The notes: generated by a model not told the origin, from the sequence alone. DNA of 64,000 nucleotides from Brumimicrobium sp041655765 (GCA_041655765.1 JBBAEU010000011.1:1-64000); one strand, 5' to 3'. Counted from the first letter of the stretch, positions 1 to 8,816 are shown. Numbers and translations are program-made.

Positions 1-1090
1 AATCACCTGTTGTAGAGTTAAAATTAGGTCCAGTAGGATTAAAAACATAAGTTACGCCAGAGTTATAATTTGTTATTTCAGCTGAACCATCAACATCGCA
101 AGTAGGATCGACTATGCTGATTATTGGTGCAGCTGGAGTTGGTAATTGTGCTTCAATTGTAAACGGCGTTTCGGGAGAAGTACAACCGTTTTCTGTTGCT
201 GTAATTGTATAGTTGCCAGCAACACCTGAAATTGAACCATCAGCCCCAATTGTTCCCGTTCCAGTTGTAAGGTTATAAGTTAAATTACTGTCATATCCAC
301 TAATTGTAGCAGTTCCATCTCCATCACAATTTGCTGGAGTTACATCAACTACTGGAGCAGCTGGTGTAGTATATTTTTCTTCAACAGTTAAAGAACTAAT
401 AGGAGAAGTACAACCGTTTGCGTTTTCTGCTACTACTGTGTATGCTTGTCCGAAATTAAAATTCTCTAAATCACCTGTTGTAGAGTTAAAATTAGGTCCA
501 GTAGGATTAAAAACATAAGTTACGCCAGAGTTATAATTTGTTATTTCAGCTGAACCATCAACATCGCAAGTAGGATCGACTATGCTGATTATTGGCGCAG
601 ACGGAGTTGGTAATCGTGCTTCAATTGTAAACGAAGTTTCAGGAGAAGTACAACCATTTGTGCTTTCTGCTACTACTGTGTATGCTTGACCAAATATTAT
701 TGCTCCAGTAATATTTCCAGTTGCATCAACACTTGGACCAGTTGGATTAAAAACATAAGTTACGCCAGAGCTATAATTTGTTATTTCAGCTGAACCATCA
801 ACATCGCAAGTAGGATCGACTATGCTGATTATTGGCACAGACGGAGTTGGTAATTGTGCACCAATTGTAAACGAAGTTTCTGTAGAAGTACAACCGTTTG
901 CGTTTTCTGCTACTACTGTGTATATTTGTCCGAAATTAAAATTCTCTAAATCACCTGTTGTAGAGTTAAAATTAGGTCCAGTTGGATTAAAAACATAAGT
1001 TACGCCAGAGTTATAATTTGTTATTTCAGCTGAACCATCAACATCGCATGTAGGATCGACTATATCAATAATTGGTTGAGCTGGATTAAT
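1..1090 (-). repeat. Tandem ~240-bp coding repeats in the adhesin
   Basis: A nearly identical DNA core (GGATTAAAAACATAAGTTAC and about 70 bases following it) starts at 36, 504, 744 and 984, giving spacings of 468, 240 and 240. The 468 gap contains one divergent unit at about 132-356. Each unit encodes an 80-residue beta-sandwich. Near-identity at nucleotide level, beyond what protein constraint needs, points to recent duplication or gene conversion. Confidence 0.85.
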
Positions 1091-2494
1091 TTCTACTGTA
1101 ATATTAAACGTTTCACTATCAGAACCACATGAATTTGTAGCTGTTACTGTAAGTGTGCCAGAACTTGTAATATTATTAATGGTAATAGAATTAGTGTTGC
1201 CATTGACGATTGTACCACCACCGGTATAAGACCAACTGTAGCTTGCACCCGGTATGTTGGTTACAGAATAACTGCCACTTCCGTTTTCACAAACCACAGC
1301 AGGACCAGAAATTCCACTTAGAATTGGTGGGTCAATAACTACAATGTTAATTGAATTAGAAGGACCGCTACCACACGAACCTACTAATTCTACGGTTAAA
1401 GTACCACTTGTTTGAATGTTGTTTAATGATATTGAATTATTACCATCATTCGTGATAGTACCAGTTCCTGTGTAAGACCAGTTGTAACCAGTAGCATTTG
1501 GATCTACAGCAACAGAATACCCTTGCGAAGCACCTTGGCAAACGATAAGAGGACCAGTAATTGTAGGCGTACTAGGTGCTGGTGGAACAATGTACTCTAA
1601 GATTACAGCACCGTGTGCACCAGAACCGCCGTTAGCGCGTGCCCAACTGTTAGCGTAGTTGTTTAAATGGACTAATGCTCCACCGCCACCACCTCCAAAT
1701 GTAGCACCAGAATTACCATTATGCCTATCTCTACAGCCAGAACAGAGTCCACTTTGTATACCACTTCCTCCATTCCCTCCACTTATTGTAGCTCCTATAC
1801 CTCCACTCATTGAGCCATTAGGACACGCTGCAAATGTTCCATTTCCTCCGTTTCCGTTTTCTGCTCCAGCACCACCTCCAGCACCACTTCTGTCATTGCA
1901 ACTTCCGCTATGAGCTCCTCCTGAGCCATTTCCTCCTGTTCTATTAACCGTTCCATTTGATCCACTTCCTCCAGAACCCCCCGTTCCATTATGTCCCTGA
2001 TGTTGACAAGTAAAACTACTAGTGTTATTGGTTCGTGCTCCACCGCCACCAACACCTCCTGTGGCTGTAAGTGTTCCAGGTGTTAGGGTGGCAGGACCAC
2101 TGAACGTACTTTGCCCACCATTACTACCATTGTTCAAGCTATTACCAGTTGCACCGCTACCACCGGCACTACCACCACTACCACCTGCACCCACATGAAT
2201 CTGATATGTTTCTCCAGGTACAACAGTATAAGTTCGCATAGCAAACCCACCGCCTCCACCACCACCTGCAGCACTACACGCTTCATTTTCTGGGTAGTCA
2301 TGGCAAGTATTAGTCATATGTGAATCAGCAGCACCGCCTCCGCCTCCTGCTCCCCAAACTTTAACGGTTACTTCTGTAACACATTCAGGTACTATCCATG
2401 AGTATGAACCCGGAGTTGAATAAACTTGTTGACCATAAGAATAGCTATAAAAAAATACAATAGCTGATGTAAAGATAATTTTCAAACTTTTCAT
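1..2494 (-). CDS. Large secreted surface/adhesin-like protein, 3' part outside window
   Basis: The frame is open from the ATG at 2494 to the window edge, at least 831 codons, so the C-terminus (possibly a T9SS sorting domain) is not seen. The N-terminus is a signal peptide starting MKSLKIIFTSAIVFFYSYSY. Residues about 28-310 are extremely Gly-rich with scattered Cys, opening WIVPECVTEVTVKVWGAGGG, which resembles the glycine-rich domain of many Bacteroidota surface proteins. Residues about 311-471 hold two PKD-like beta-sandwich units (SYSWSYTGGGT type). From about 471 onward come roughly 80-residue repeats with IVDPTCDVDGSAEITNYNSG-like cores. It is probably an exported adhesin or matrix protein. 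The function is inferred from architecture only. Confidence 0.8.
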   Translation of the reverse strand, partial: MKSLKIIFTSAIVFFYSYSYGQQVYSTPGSYSWIVPECVTEVTVKVWGAGGGGGAADSHMTNTCHDYPENEACSAAGGGGGGGFAMRTYTVVPGETYQIHVGAGGSGGSAGGSGATGNSLNNGSNGGQSTFSGPATLTPGTLTATGGVGGGGARTNNTSSFTCQHQGHNGTGGSGGSGSNGTVNRTGGNGSGGAHSGSCNDRSGAGGGAGAENGNGGNGTFAACPNGSMSGGIGATISGGNGGSGIQSGLCSGCRDRHNGNSGATFGGGGGGALVHLNNYANSWARANGGSGAHGAVILEYIVPPAPSTPTITGPLIVCQGASQGYSVAVDPNATGYNWSYTGTGTITNDGNNSISLNNIQTSGTLTVELVGSCGSGPSNSINIVVIDPPILSGISGPAVVCENGSGSYSVTNIPGASYSWSYTGGGTIVNGNTNSITINNITSSGTLTVTATNSCGSDSETFNITVEINPAQPIIDIVDPTCDVDGSAEITNYNSGVTYVFNPTGPNFNSTTGDLENFNFGQIYTVVAENANGCTSTETSFTIGAQLPTPSVPIISIVDPTCDVDGSAEITNYSSGVTYVFNPTGPSVDATGNITGAIIFGQAYTVVAESTNGCTSPETSFTIEARLPTPSAPIISIVDPTCDVDGSAEITNYNSGVTYVFNPTGPNFNSTTGDLENFNFGQAYTVVAENANGCTSPISSLTVEEKYTTPAAPVVDVTPANCDGDGTATISGYDSNLTYNLTTGTGTIGADGSISGVAGNYTITATENGCTSPETPFTIEAQLPTPAAPIISIVDPTCDVDGSAEITNYNSGVTYVFNPTGPNFNSTTGD

Positions 2495-2696
2495 AATAAA
2501 TAGCGTTTAAAACCTAAAAAGTAGATAATAATCTGTAAAGGTAGTATTTTATATTTGATTTAGAAGTAATTTCTTATTATTTTTAATGAATCAATTAATT
2601 TTGTTATTTTCGTCGAACAAGAACAAGTCGAACAAACTGTATATTAGTTTAGTACTAAATTACTTAGCTTATTATTAAAAGAAACGCACTTTATAA

Positions 2697-4784
2697 ATGA
2701 TTCTCAATTACAAACATTTTATTCTAATTTTATTTCTAATTTTTTCAGCAGAAAGTTTTTCACAAGATACAAGATTGCAAGCGGAACTACATCTAAAAAA
2801 CAATTCTGCTGCAATTAATGATGTAACAGCTGAAATTCAAATAAAAGGAGGAAGAAGTCCGCTTATCTTTCTATGGAATCAACAAAATGTTTCAATCTAT
2901 CATAAAAGTGCATCATCTCTTAGTGAAGGTACAGAAATATCTGTGTTAGTGATTGATGCAAATAAAGACTCTGTGCATTTAACTGGCTCTGTTCCAGTTA
3001 GTAGTTTTGAAGAAAAAATTGGAAGTTTTATACGTCCGTCTGTAAATGTCTTAAAAAATATTTTATTCAAAAAGATATGGTCGGATACACTAAAAGTAGA
3101 TAAATTTTCATTAAAAGCACCTTTCAGTTTTGATAGAGAAAAAGAGAATTATACATTTAAAAAATGGACAAGAAGTGATGGGGATTTTGTAAATCACCTC
3201 GATGTTGTTGCAATTTTACAAGAGGGAGAGAATGAAATTCCCCTTTATGCAATTGGTTCTGGTATTCTAAAACATGGAGTTTTTGAAAATAAAAAGGTGG
3301 AGCAAGGAGATTTAATTTACTATACAAACTCAAGAGGAAATCGCTCGTTAAAAGAATTAGGGGCTATTGAGTACGAATCCCCACAACCTTTTTATAATCA
3401 AAATTTAACCTTTCAAATACAGGGTTTTCCACTCATTGTTGCTTGGCTGATATTTGGAGCGATTTTCTTTACCTTTAAAATGAAATTCATTCAATTTAAC
3501 CCTAAAATAATCAAACATGCTATTGATTTAATTCGTGGGAAATATGACAAACCAACTGAAAAGGGAGAGGTTTCACACTTCCAAGCTCTGGTAACTGCGC
3601 TTTCTGCAACGATAGGGTTGGGAAATATTGCTGGAGTTGCTATCGCTATCGGAATTGGAGGTCCAGGGGCAACGTTCTGGATGATTTTGGCAGGACTCCT
3701 TGGGATGGTTGTTAAATTTTCTGAGGCAACATTAGGGGTCAAATATAGAGTTCAAAATAAGGATGGTGAGGTATCAGGTGGCCCAATGTATTATTTAAGT
3801 AGGGGATTGGCAAAAAGAGGGGGTTCACTTAAAATATTTGGGAAGTTACTGGCCATGGCTTTTGCAATTTTATGTGTTATAGGTTCATTTGGTATAGGAA
3901 ATATGTTTCAAGCAAATCAAGCTTTTGACCAATTGTCTAAAACACCAGGATTTGAATTCTTGTCGCAAAATGGTTTTTATTTTGGAATAGGCTTGGCAAT
4001 TATTGTAGGATTAGTAATTATTGGAGGAATCAAAAGTATTGCAAGAGTAACCGACAAGATAGTTCCTCTGATGGTAGCAGTTTATGTGATTTCAGCACTT
4101 GCAATTATTGCTATCAACTATAACAACTTAGGCTCAGGACTTTTGGCTATCATAAATGGTGCATTTAATCCTGACTCAGTTTATGGAGGAATTATTGGAG
4201 TACTGATTATAGGTTTTCAAAGAGCAGCATTTTCTAATGAGGCTGGAATTGGTTCCTCCCCAATTGCCCATTCAGCAGCAAAAACTGAAGAGCCAGTTAG
4301 CGAGGGAATTGTGGCACTATTAGAGCCTCTTATTGATACCGTTTTGGTTTGTACCATGACGTCCTTTGTAATTGTATTCTCTGGTTATGCGATAGATAAT
4401 GAAGGATTAGAAGGTGTTGCATTGACCTCAGCTGCTTTTTCTAGCTTCTTAGGAAGTTGGGCTATTTATGTACTCACTTTCTCAGTATTTTTATTTTCAT
4501 TTTCAACAATGATATCTTGGTCTTATTATGGGAAAAAAGCATTTACTTACTTGTTTGGAAAAAATAAAATAATAGGGAATGTTTACAATCTAATATTTCT
4601 TATCTTTATCGTTATTGGAACCTCAATAGGGCTCGGAGATATTCTTGATTTCTCGGATTTGCTTATTTTGGCAATGGCATTCCCAAATATCTTAGGTTTA
4701 ATTATAATGTCAGGAGAAATCAAAAAGGATTTTAAAGAATATTTCAGGAAAATAACATCAGGCGAAATAATAAAGCGTCGTTAA
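2697..4784 (+). CDS. Alanine/glycine:cation symporter (AGCS family) with periplasmic N-terminal extension
   Basis: Residues about 243-695 form the multi-helix AGCS carrier, which imports alanine or glycine with Na+. Typical stretches are ALSATIGLGNIAGVAIAIG near 305 and FSNEAGIGSSPIAHSAAKTE near 520. The N-terminus is unusual for the family. It has a signal peptide (1-22), a region at 28-103 resembling a SprB-type repeat (IKGGRSPLIFLW then LSEGTEISVLVIDAN), and a segment at 185-212 (GSGILKHGVFENKKVEQGD) that looks like a lipoyl/hammerhead motif. The ATG at 2697 precedes a clean signal peptide. The helix-hairpin-helix gene follows 3 bp downstream and is probably co-transcribed. Substrate is inferred from the family. 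Confidence 0.88.
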   Translation: MILNYKHFILILFLIFSAESFSQDTRLQAELHLKNNSAAINDVTAEIQIKGGRSPLIFLWNQQNVSIYHKSASSLSEGTEISVLVIDANKDSVHLTGSVPVSSFEEKIGSFIRPSVNVLKNILFKKIWSDTLKVDKFSLKAPFSFDREKENYTFKKWTRSDGDFVNHLDVVAILQEGENEIPLYAIGSGILKHGVFENKKVEQGDLIYYTNSRGNRSLKELGAIEYESPQPFYNQNLTFQIQGFPLIVAWLIFGAIFFTFKMKFIQFNPKIIKHAIDLIRGKYDKPTEKGEVSHFQALVTALSATIGLGNIAGVAIAIGIGGPGATFWMILAGLLGMVVKFSEATLGVKYRVQNKDGEVSGGPMYYLSRGLAKRGGSLKIFGKLLAMAFAILCVIGSFGIGNMFQANQAFDQLSKTPGFEFLSQNGFYFGIGLAIIVGLVIIGGIKSIARVTDKIVPLMVAVYVISALAIIAINYNNLGSGLLAIINGAFNPDSVYGGIIGVLIIGFQRAAFSNEAGIGSSPIAHSAAKTEEPVSEGIVALLEPLIDTVLVCTMTSFVIVFSGYAIDNEGLEGVALTSAAFSSFLGSWAIYVLTFSVFLFSFSTMISWSYYGKKAFTYLFGKNKIIGNVYNLIFLIFIVIGTSIGLGDILDFSDLLILAMAFPNILGLIIMSGEIKKDFKEYFRKITSGEIIKRR

Positions 4785-4787
4785 GAC

Positions 4788-5714
4788 ATGAAGAAACAAG
4801 GTTGGGATAACGAATGGGTTTATTTCTCTAAAAGAGCTAGAAAAGGAGTTTTTTTCTTGCTGTTTATTTTTATTATTATTGCTATCCTCCCTCGAATATA
4901 TTATACATTTGTACATACGCCCACAGAAAGAGAATTTAATATTGAAGATTTGGATTTGAATCTTTCAGAAAAAAATAGTCAATTCAATAAAAAAGAGGAT
5001 GCCAAGGCGGAAAAGAAATACGAAATTCCCAACGATAATTTCAATCCAAATGATTTGTCCGCAGAGAATTGGCAAAAAATTGGTTTTACAGAAAAACAAG
5101 CTCAATCTATTATTAACTATCGAGATGCAATTGGTGGGTTTAAAGTAAAAACAGATTTGAAAAAACTCTTTGGAATGACTGATGAATTATATAATGAGCT
5201 TGAACCAAAGATTGTTTTACCGATAGCGGAAGATAAAAAGAGGAATAAATCAAATTTTGATAACGAAAATAATCGTTTTTCACAAGAATCAAATGATGAG
5301 GAGTCGGAGGAAGATATGCTGTTAATTAATATAAACATAGCTTCAGAAGGAGAACTTCAAAAAATTAAAGGAGTGGGGCCATTTTTTGCTAAAGAAATTG
5401 TTAAGTTAAGAGAGAAATTTGGTGGATTAATTTATAAAGAACAATTACTTGTTATATATAATATGGATGAAGAAAAGTTAGAAGAAATTCTGTCATTTCT
5501 AAGTTTTGATTTAGAAAACATTAAGAAAATAAATATTAATCAAGCAAGTGCTGAACAGTTAAGCAAACATCCATGGATAAGTACTGATTTAGCCCGTTCT
5601 ATTGTCTTTTTTAGAGAAAACTACAATACCTACAATTCACTAGATGAATTGCTTTTGTCTCCCTATATGAGTAGAGAACTATTTAATAAGGTTAAACATT
5701 ATTTAACAATTTGA
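4788..5714 (+). CDS. Membrane-anchored helix-hairpin-helix (ComEA-like) protein
   Basis: This 308-residue protein has one transmembrane helix at about 20-40 (FFLLFIFIIIAILPRIYYTF) followed by a charged linker. Three helix-hairpin-helix units follow, at roughly 80-140, 180-235 and 247-306, with signatures such as IASEGELQKIKGVGPFFAKE and ININQASAEQLSKHPWI. Such HhH units bind DNA without sequence specificity, and in ComEA they help DNA uptake. The topology (short N-terminal anchor, soluble repeats) would put the HhH domains in the periplasm. It lies 3 bp after the symporter. A competence role is inference; no other com gene lies nearby. Confidence 0.75.
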   Translation: MKKQGWDNEWVYFSKRARKGVFFLLFIFIIIAILPRIYYTFVHTPTEREFNIEDLDLNLSEKNSQFNKKEDAKAEKKYEIPNDNFNPNDLSAENWQKIGFTEKQAQSIINYRDAIGGFKVKTDLKKLFGMTDELYNELEPKIVLPIAEDKKRNKSNFDNENNRFSQESNDEESEEDMLLININIASEGELQKIKGVGPFFAKEIVKLREKFGGLIYKEQLLVIYNMDEEKLEEILSFLSFDLENIKKININQASAEQLSKHPWISTDLARSIVFFRENYNTYNSLDELLLSPYMSRELFNKVKHYLTI

Positions 5715-5869
5715 TAGTCAATTATATTATACTGAAATATCTCACGATTCTTCATTAATTCTATGAATTTTCCCATCAAATCTCAAAAAATAATTATCTT
5801 CGCACTTTAATCTTTTTTAAGATATTACACTTTTTATTTAAGATAACCCAACAAAAAGATAATTACGAC

Positions 5870-7009
5870 ATGGATTTTAAATTAAACGAGAATCAATTGA
5901 TGATTCAGCAAATGATAAGAGATTTTGCAGAAAAGGAGATTAAACCAAATTTCATGAAGTGGGATGAAACTGAAGAATTTCCTGTGGAAACCCTTAAAAA
6001 ATTAGGTGAATTAGGATTAATGGGAATTTATATACCTGAAGAATATGGAGGAAGTGGATTCTCATACGATGAATATGTAACAGCATTAATCGAAATAGGA
6101 AAAGTTTGTGGAGGATTAGGTTTATCCGTTGCTGCACATAACTCATTGTGTACTGGACATATTTATTATCATGGTTCCGAAGAACAAAAAAGAAAATACC
6201 TTCCAAAACTTGCTTCAGCTGAGTTTATTGGAGCGTGGGGACTCACAGAACCCAATACTGGATCTGATGCAATGAGAATGAAAACCACTGCTGTTCAAGA
6301 TGGAGATGATTGGATTATTAATGGGGCGAAAACATGGATTACCCACGGTATGAGTGGAGATATTGCTGTTGTTTTAGTGCGTACTGGGGAATTGTTAGAT
6401 AGTCGTGGAATCACAGCGTTTATTATTGAAAAAGGAATGCCTGGTTTTACAACTGCAAAAATTACGGGTAAATTAGGTGTAAGAGCAAGCGAAACAGCAG
6501 AGCTTATTTTTGACAATGTTCGTGTTCCAAAAGAAAATGTAATTGGCGAAGTCGGACAAGGATTTGTTCAAGCAATGCAAATTTTAGATGGAGGAAGAAT
6601 TTCTATCGCAGCATTGAGTTGTGGCGTAGCAAGAGGTGCTTATGAAGCTTCAGTTAAATATGCAAAAGAAAGAGAGCAGTTCGGAAAGCCAATTTCTTCA
6701 TTCCAAGGTATTAGTTTTAAATTAGCAGATATGGCAACACGTGTACATGCAGCCGAATTGTTGACATTTAATGCTGCCTATCTTAAAAATAATAAGGAAA
6801 AACTTACAAAAGAAGGAGCATTCGCTAAGTATTATGCGAGTGAAGCTGCTGTTTTTTGTGGAAATGAAGCTGTTCAAATTATGGGAGGATATGGCTATAC
6901 AAGAGAATATCCAGCCGAGAAATTTCTGAGAGATGCAAAGCTGATGACAATTGGAGAAGGAACGTCAGAAATTCAAAAAATAGTTATTTCTAGAGAAATT
7001 TTAAAATAA
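5870..7009 (+). CDS. Acyl-CoA dehydrogenase (short-chain type)
   Basis: This 379-residue FAD enzyme oxidises acyl-CoA to trans-2-enoyl-CoA in fatty-acid or amino-acid catabolism and passes electrons to ETF. Family landmarks are AWGLTEPNTGSDAMRMKT (FAD/substrate loop), ITGKLGVRASETAELIFDNV, the REQFGKPISSFQGI helix, QIMGGYGYTREYPAEKFLRD, and IGEGTSEIQ near the C-terminus. The Glu of GEGTSEIQ is in the position of the catalytic base of butyryl-CoA dehydrogenases. Length is normal. It is a single gene with a TATCTTCG box at 5795-5802 upstream. Chain-length preference cannot be read from sequence alone. Confidence 0.93.
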   Translation: MDFKLNENQLMIQQMIRDFAEKEIKPNFMKWDETEEFPVETLKKLGELGLMGIYIPEEYGGSGFSYDEYVTALIEIGKVCGGLGLSVAAHNSLCTGHIYYHGSEEQKRKYLPKLASAEFIGAWGLTEPNTGSDAMRMKTTAVQDGDDWIINGAKTWITHGMSGDIAVVLVRTGELLDSRGITAFIIEKGMPGFTTAKITGKLGVRASETAELIFDNVRVPKENVIGEVGQGFVQAMQILDGGRISIAALSCGVARGAYEASVKYAKEREQFGKPISSFQGISFKLADMATRVHAAELLTFNAAYLKNNKEKLTKEGAFAKYYASEAAVFCGNEAVQIMGGYGYTREYPAEKFLRDAKLMTIGEGTSEIQKIVISREILK

Positions 7010-7013
7010 ACTC

Positions 7014-7042
7014 TTGGAATTAAAAAAATATGGTTATATTTG
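7014..7042 (+). promoter_or_regulatory. Bacteroidota-type promoter for rpsU
   Basis: TTG at 7014-7016, an 18-bp spacer and TATATTTG at 7035-7042 match the Bacteroidota consensus TTG-N17-23-TAnnTTTG. The rpsU ATG is 44 bp downstream of the box. Confidence 0.7.
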
Positions 7043-7085
7043 CCATCCCAATTTTTAATAAGTTAAAAAAGAAAATTATAAAAAT

Positions 7086-7277
7086 ATGTTAGTAATACCT
7101 GTAAAAGAAGGAGAAAACATCGAAAGAGCTCTTAAAAAATATAAGAAAAAATTCGAAAAAACTGGAATGATGCGAGAAATTCGTAGCAGAAAAGAGTTCA
7201 TTAAACCATCAGTCCTGATGCGTCAACAACGTATCAAAGCTGCTTACAAGCAACGCATGAAATCCAAAGAAATATAA
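7086..7277 (+). CDS. rpsU: 30S ribosomal protein S21
   Basis: This 63-residue basic protein is of S21 type: MLVIPVKEGENIERALKKYK followed by the Arg/Lys-rich C-terminal helix (VLMRQQRIKAAYKQRMK). S21 sits on the small subunit near the 3' end of 16S rRNA. The length is normal. It has its own promoter and terminator and lies 65 bp before xerC, an arrangement common in Bacteroidota. Confidence 0.93.
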   Translation: MLVIPVKEGENIERALKKYKKKFEKTGMMREIRSRKEFIKPSVLMRQQRIKAAYKQRMKSKEI

Positions 7278-7310
7278 ATTTACAGAACATATTATTTTAA
7301 AATACGTTAT

Positions 7311-7336
7311 AAAAAGAGTCGAATGGCTCTTTTTTT
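7311..7336 (+). terminator. Intrinsic terminator after rpsU
   Basis: A 9-bp stem (7311-7319 with 7326-7334, one G-U pair), a 6-nt loop and a T-run lie 33 bp after the rpsU stop and just before xerC. Confidence 0.7.
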
Positions 7337-7342
7337 GCTTTT

Positions 7343-8215
7343 ATGATAGAACGTTTTATAAAATACCTCGATTCTGAAAGGAGATTTTCTCAACATACCG
7401 TAAAGGCTTACGAGAAGGATGTTAATGTATTTCTCGAATTTGCAGCAATTGAAGATGAGGTAGCCCTGAACGAAGTAACCTATCATATTGTAAGAGCATG
7501 GATTGTTGAACTAATCAACTCTGGACATTCAAATAGAACAGTAAATAGAAAGCTATCATCTTTAAGAACTTTCTTTAAATGGGCAATCCGCTCTGAAATC
7601 ATCAAAAATGACCCGATGGTTAGGATTCGTGGTCCAAGACAAGAAAAACGACTTCCCGAATTTGTGAAAGAGGAAGAGCTGGAGATTGAAAAAGTGAATA
7701 AACTATTTCCTGAAGGTATAGAAGGACAAAGGGATCGACTTATCATAGAAGTATTATACCAAACAGGAGTCAGACTGTCTGAATTGATAAATATCAAAAC
7801 CAGTGACTTGCAAAATTCAACTTTAAGGGTACTTGGTAAACGTAATAAAGAAAGGATTATTCCGATTACCAAAGAATTAGAATACGATATAAAGGAATAT
7901 GTCGAATCAACATTCCACAAAGAATCAAATTCAGCATTTTTATTTCTGACCGATAAGGGGGAAAAATTATATCCAAAGTTTGTTTATAGAAAGGTCAAAT
8001 ATTATTTATCACTCCTGACAAACCTTGAAAAAAGAAGTCCACACATTTTAAGACATACTTTTGCAACTCATATTTTAAATAATGGTGCAGGATTAGAAAC
8101 TATAAAAGAACTTTTGGGTCATGCTGATTTAAGTGCAACTCAAGTATATACGCATAATTCTTTTGAACAGATTGCAAAAATCTATCAAAATTCACATCCC
8201 CGTGGAAAAAATTAA
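7343..8215 (+). CDS. xerC: Tyrosine recombinase XerC
   Basis: This 290-residue site-specific recombinase resolves chromosome dimers at dif together with XerD. The N-terminal SAM-like core-binding domain spans about 1-85. The catalytic set is visible: Arg in QTGVRLSEL, Lys in LGKRNKERIIPI, His and Arg in HILRHTFATHIL, His in LLGHADLSATQVYTH, with the nucleophilic Tyr in VYTH. The start at 7343 gives the normal N-terminus (MIERFIKYLDSERRFS). Position between rpsU and the tRNA-tuf cluster is typical for housekeeping XerC in this phylum. A second recombinase, XerD, is at 48022-48921. Confidence 0.88.
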   Translation: MIERFIKYLDSERRFSQHTVKAYEKDVNVFLEFAAIEDEVALNEVTYHIVRAWIVELINSGHSNRTVNRKLSSLRTFFKWAIRSEIIKNDPMVRIRGPRQEKRLPEFVKEEELEIEKVNKLFPEGIEGQRDRLIIEVLYQTGVRLSELINIKTSDLQNSTLRVLGKRNKERIIPITKELEYDIKEYVESTFHKESNSAFLFLTDKGEKLYPKFVYRKVKYYLSLLTNLEKRSPHILRHTFATHILNNGAGLETIKELLGHADLSATQVYTHNSFEQIAKIYQNSHPRGKN

Positions 8216-8355
8216 ACAAGAATGTGTTTAAGAGTAGATTCTTTTATCCCAGTCAGCCAAGCCTTTAACTGCCTGTAAAACAGCTACATAGATTAATTGC
8301 CAAATCGTGTTAGTTGGAAAAATAGTTAAAAGAATAAAATTATTTTAAAAAAAAC

Positions 8356-8385
8356 TTGCTAGTATATATTTGTTTCCTATCTTTG
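8356..8385 (+). promoter_or_regulatory. Strong Bacteroidota-type promoter for the tRNA-tuf operon
   Basis: TTG at 8356-8358, a 19-bp spacer and TATCTTTG at 8378-8385 fit the consensus exactly. It lies about 70 bp upstream of the first tRNA. The 240 bp between xerC and this tRNA contain no gene. Confidence 0.75.
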
Positions 8386-8455
8386 CAACCCTAAATGAGT
8401 TTTGTTAAACAGAATTTAGAGAGTTCTTTAAAAGGTTTTTATTACCAATTTAAGT

Positions 8456-8529
8456 GCCGATATAGCTCAGTTGGCTAGAGCAGCTGATTTGTAATCAGCA
8501 GGTCGTGGGTTCGAGTCCCTCTATCGGCT
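8456..8529 (+). tRNA. tRNA-Thr (anticodon TGT)
   Basis: Acceptor GCCGATA (8456-8462) pairs with TATCGGC (8522-8528), with T at 8529 as discriminator. The anticodon arm CTGATTTGTAATCAG places TGT in the loop, and the T-loop reads GGTTCGAGTCC. First of four clustered tRNAs. CCA is not encoded. Confidence 0.97.
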
Positions 8530-8553
8530 CATTTTTAATGAAAAACTCAAATT

Positions 8554-8635
8554 GGGGGGATACTCAAGCGGTCAACGAGGACAGACTGTAAATCTGTTGG
8601 CTACGCCTTCGAAGGTTCGAATCCTTCTCCCCCCA
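8554..8635 (+). tRNA. tRNA-Tyr (anticodon GTA)
   Basis: Acceptor GGGGGGA (8554-8560) pairs with TCCCCCC (8628-8634). The 82-nt length with a long variable arm is as expected for bacterial tRNA-Tyr. The anticodon loop is CTGTAAA with GTA. Confidence 0.97.
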
Positions 8636-8650
8636 CAGTGGTTTTTATAA

Positions 8651-8723
8651 GCGGGAGTAGCTCAGTTGGTAGAGCGTCAGCCTTCCAAGCTGAATGTCGC
8701 GAGTTCGACCCTCGTCTCCCGCT
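8651..8723 (+). tRNA. tRNA-Gly (anticodon TCC)
   Basis: Acceptor GCGGGAG (8651-8657) pairs with CTCCCGC (8716-8722). The anticodon loop is CTTCCAA, giving TCC. Confidence 0.97.
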
Positions 8724-8744
8724 CAAAACCTTTAAGGGCACGTT

Positions 8745-8816
8745 GCCGATGTAGCTCAGGGGTAGAGCGCTTCCTTGGTAAGGAAGAGGTCACGAGTTCA
8801 ATTCTCGTCATTGGCT
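8745..8816 (+). tRNA. tRNA-Thr (anticodon GGT)
   Basis: Acceptor GCCGATG (8745-8751) pairs with CATTGGC (8809-8815), including a G-U pair. The anticodon loop is TTGGTAA, giving GGT. It is the last tRNA before tuf. Confidence 0.96.

Noticed and set aside
1..1090. Regular repeats that could look like a CRISPR array
   Set aside because: Units are 240 bp, contiguous and coding; there are no short repeats with unique spacers and no cas genes.
1659..2323. Plus-strand frames in the Gly-rich region
   Set aside because: They are reverse-strand shadows of Gly codons, giving Pro- and Thr-rich sequence with no gene context.
8228..8346. Minus-strand 38-codon frame ending in a hydrophobic stretch after xerC
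   Set aside because: It has no ATG, GTG or usable TTG near its start, and no family is recognised.
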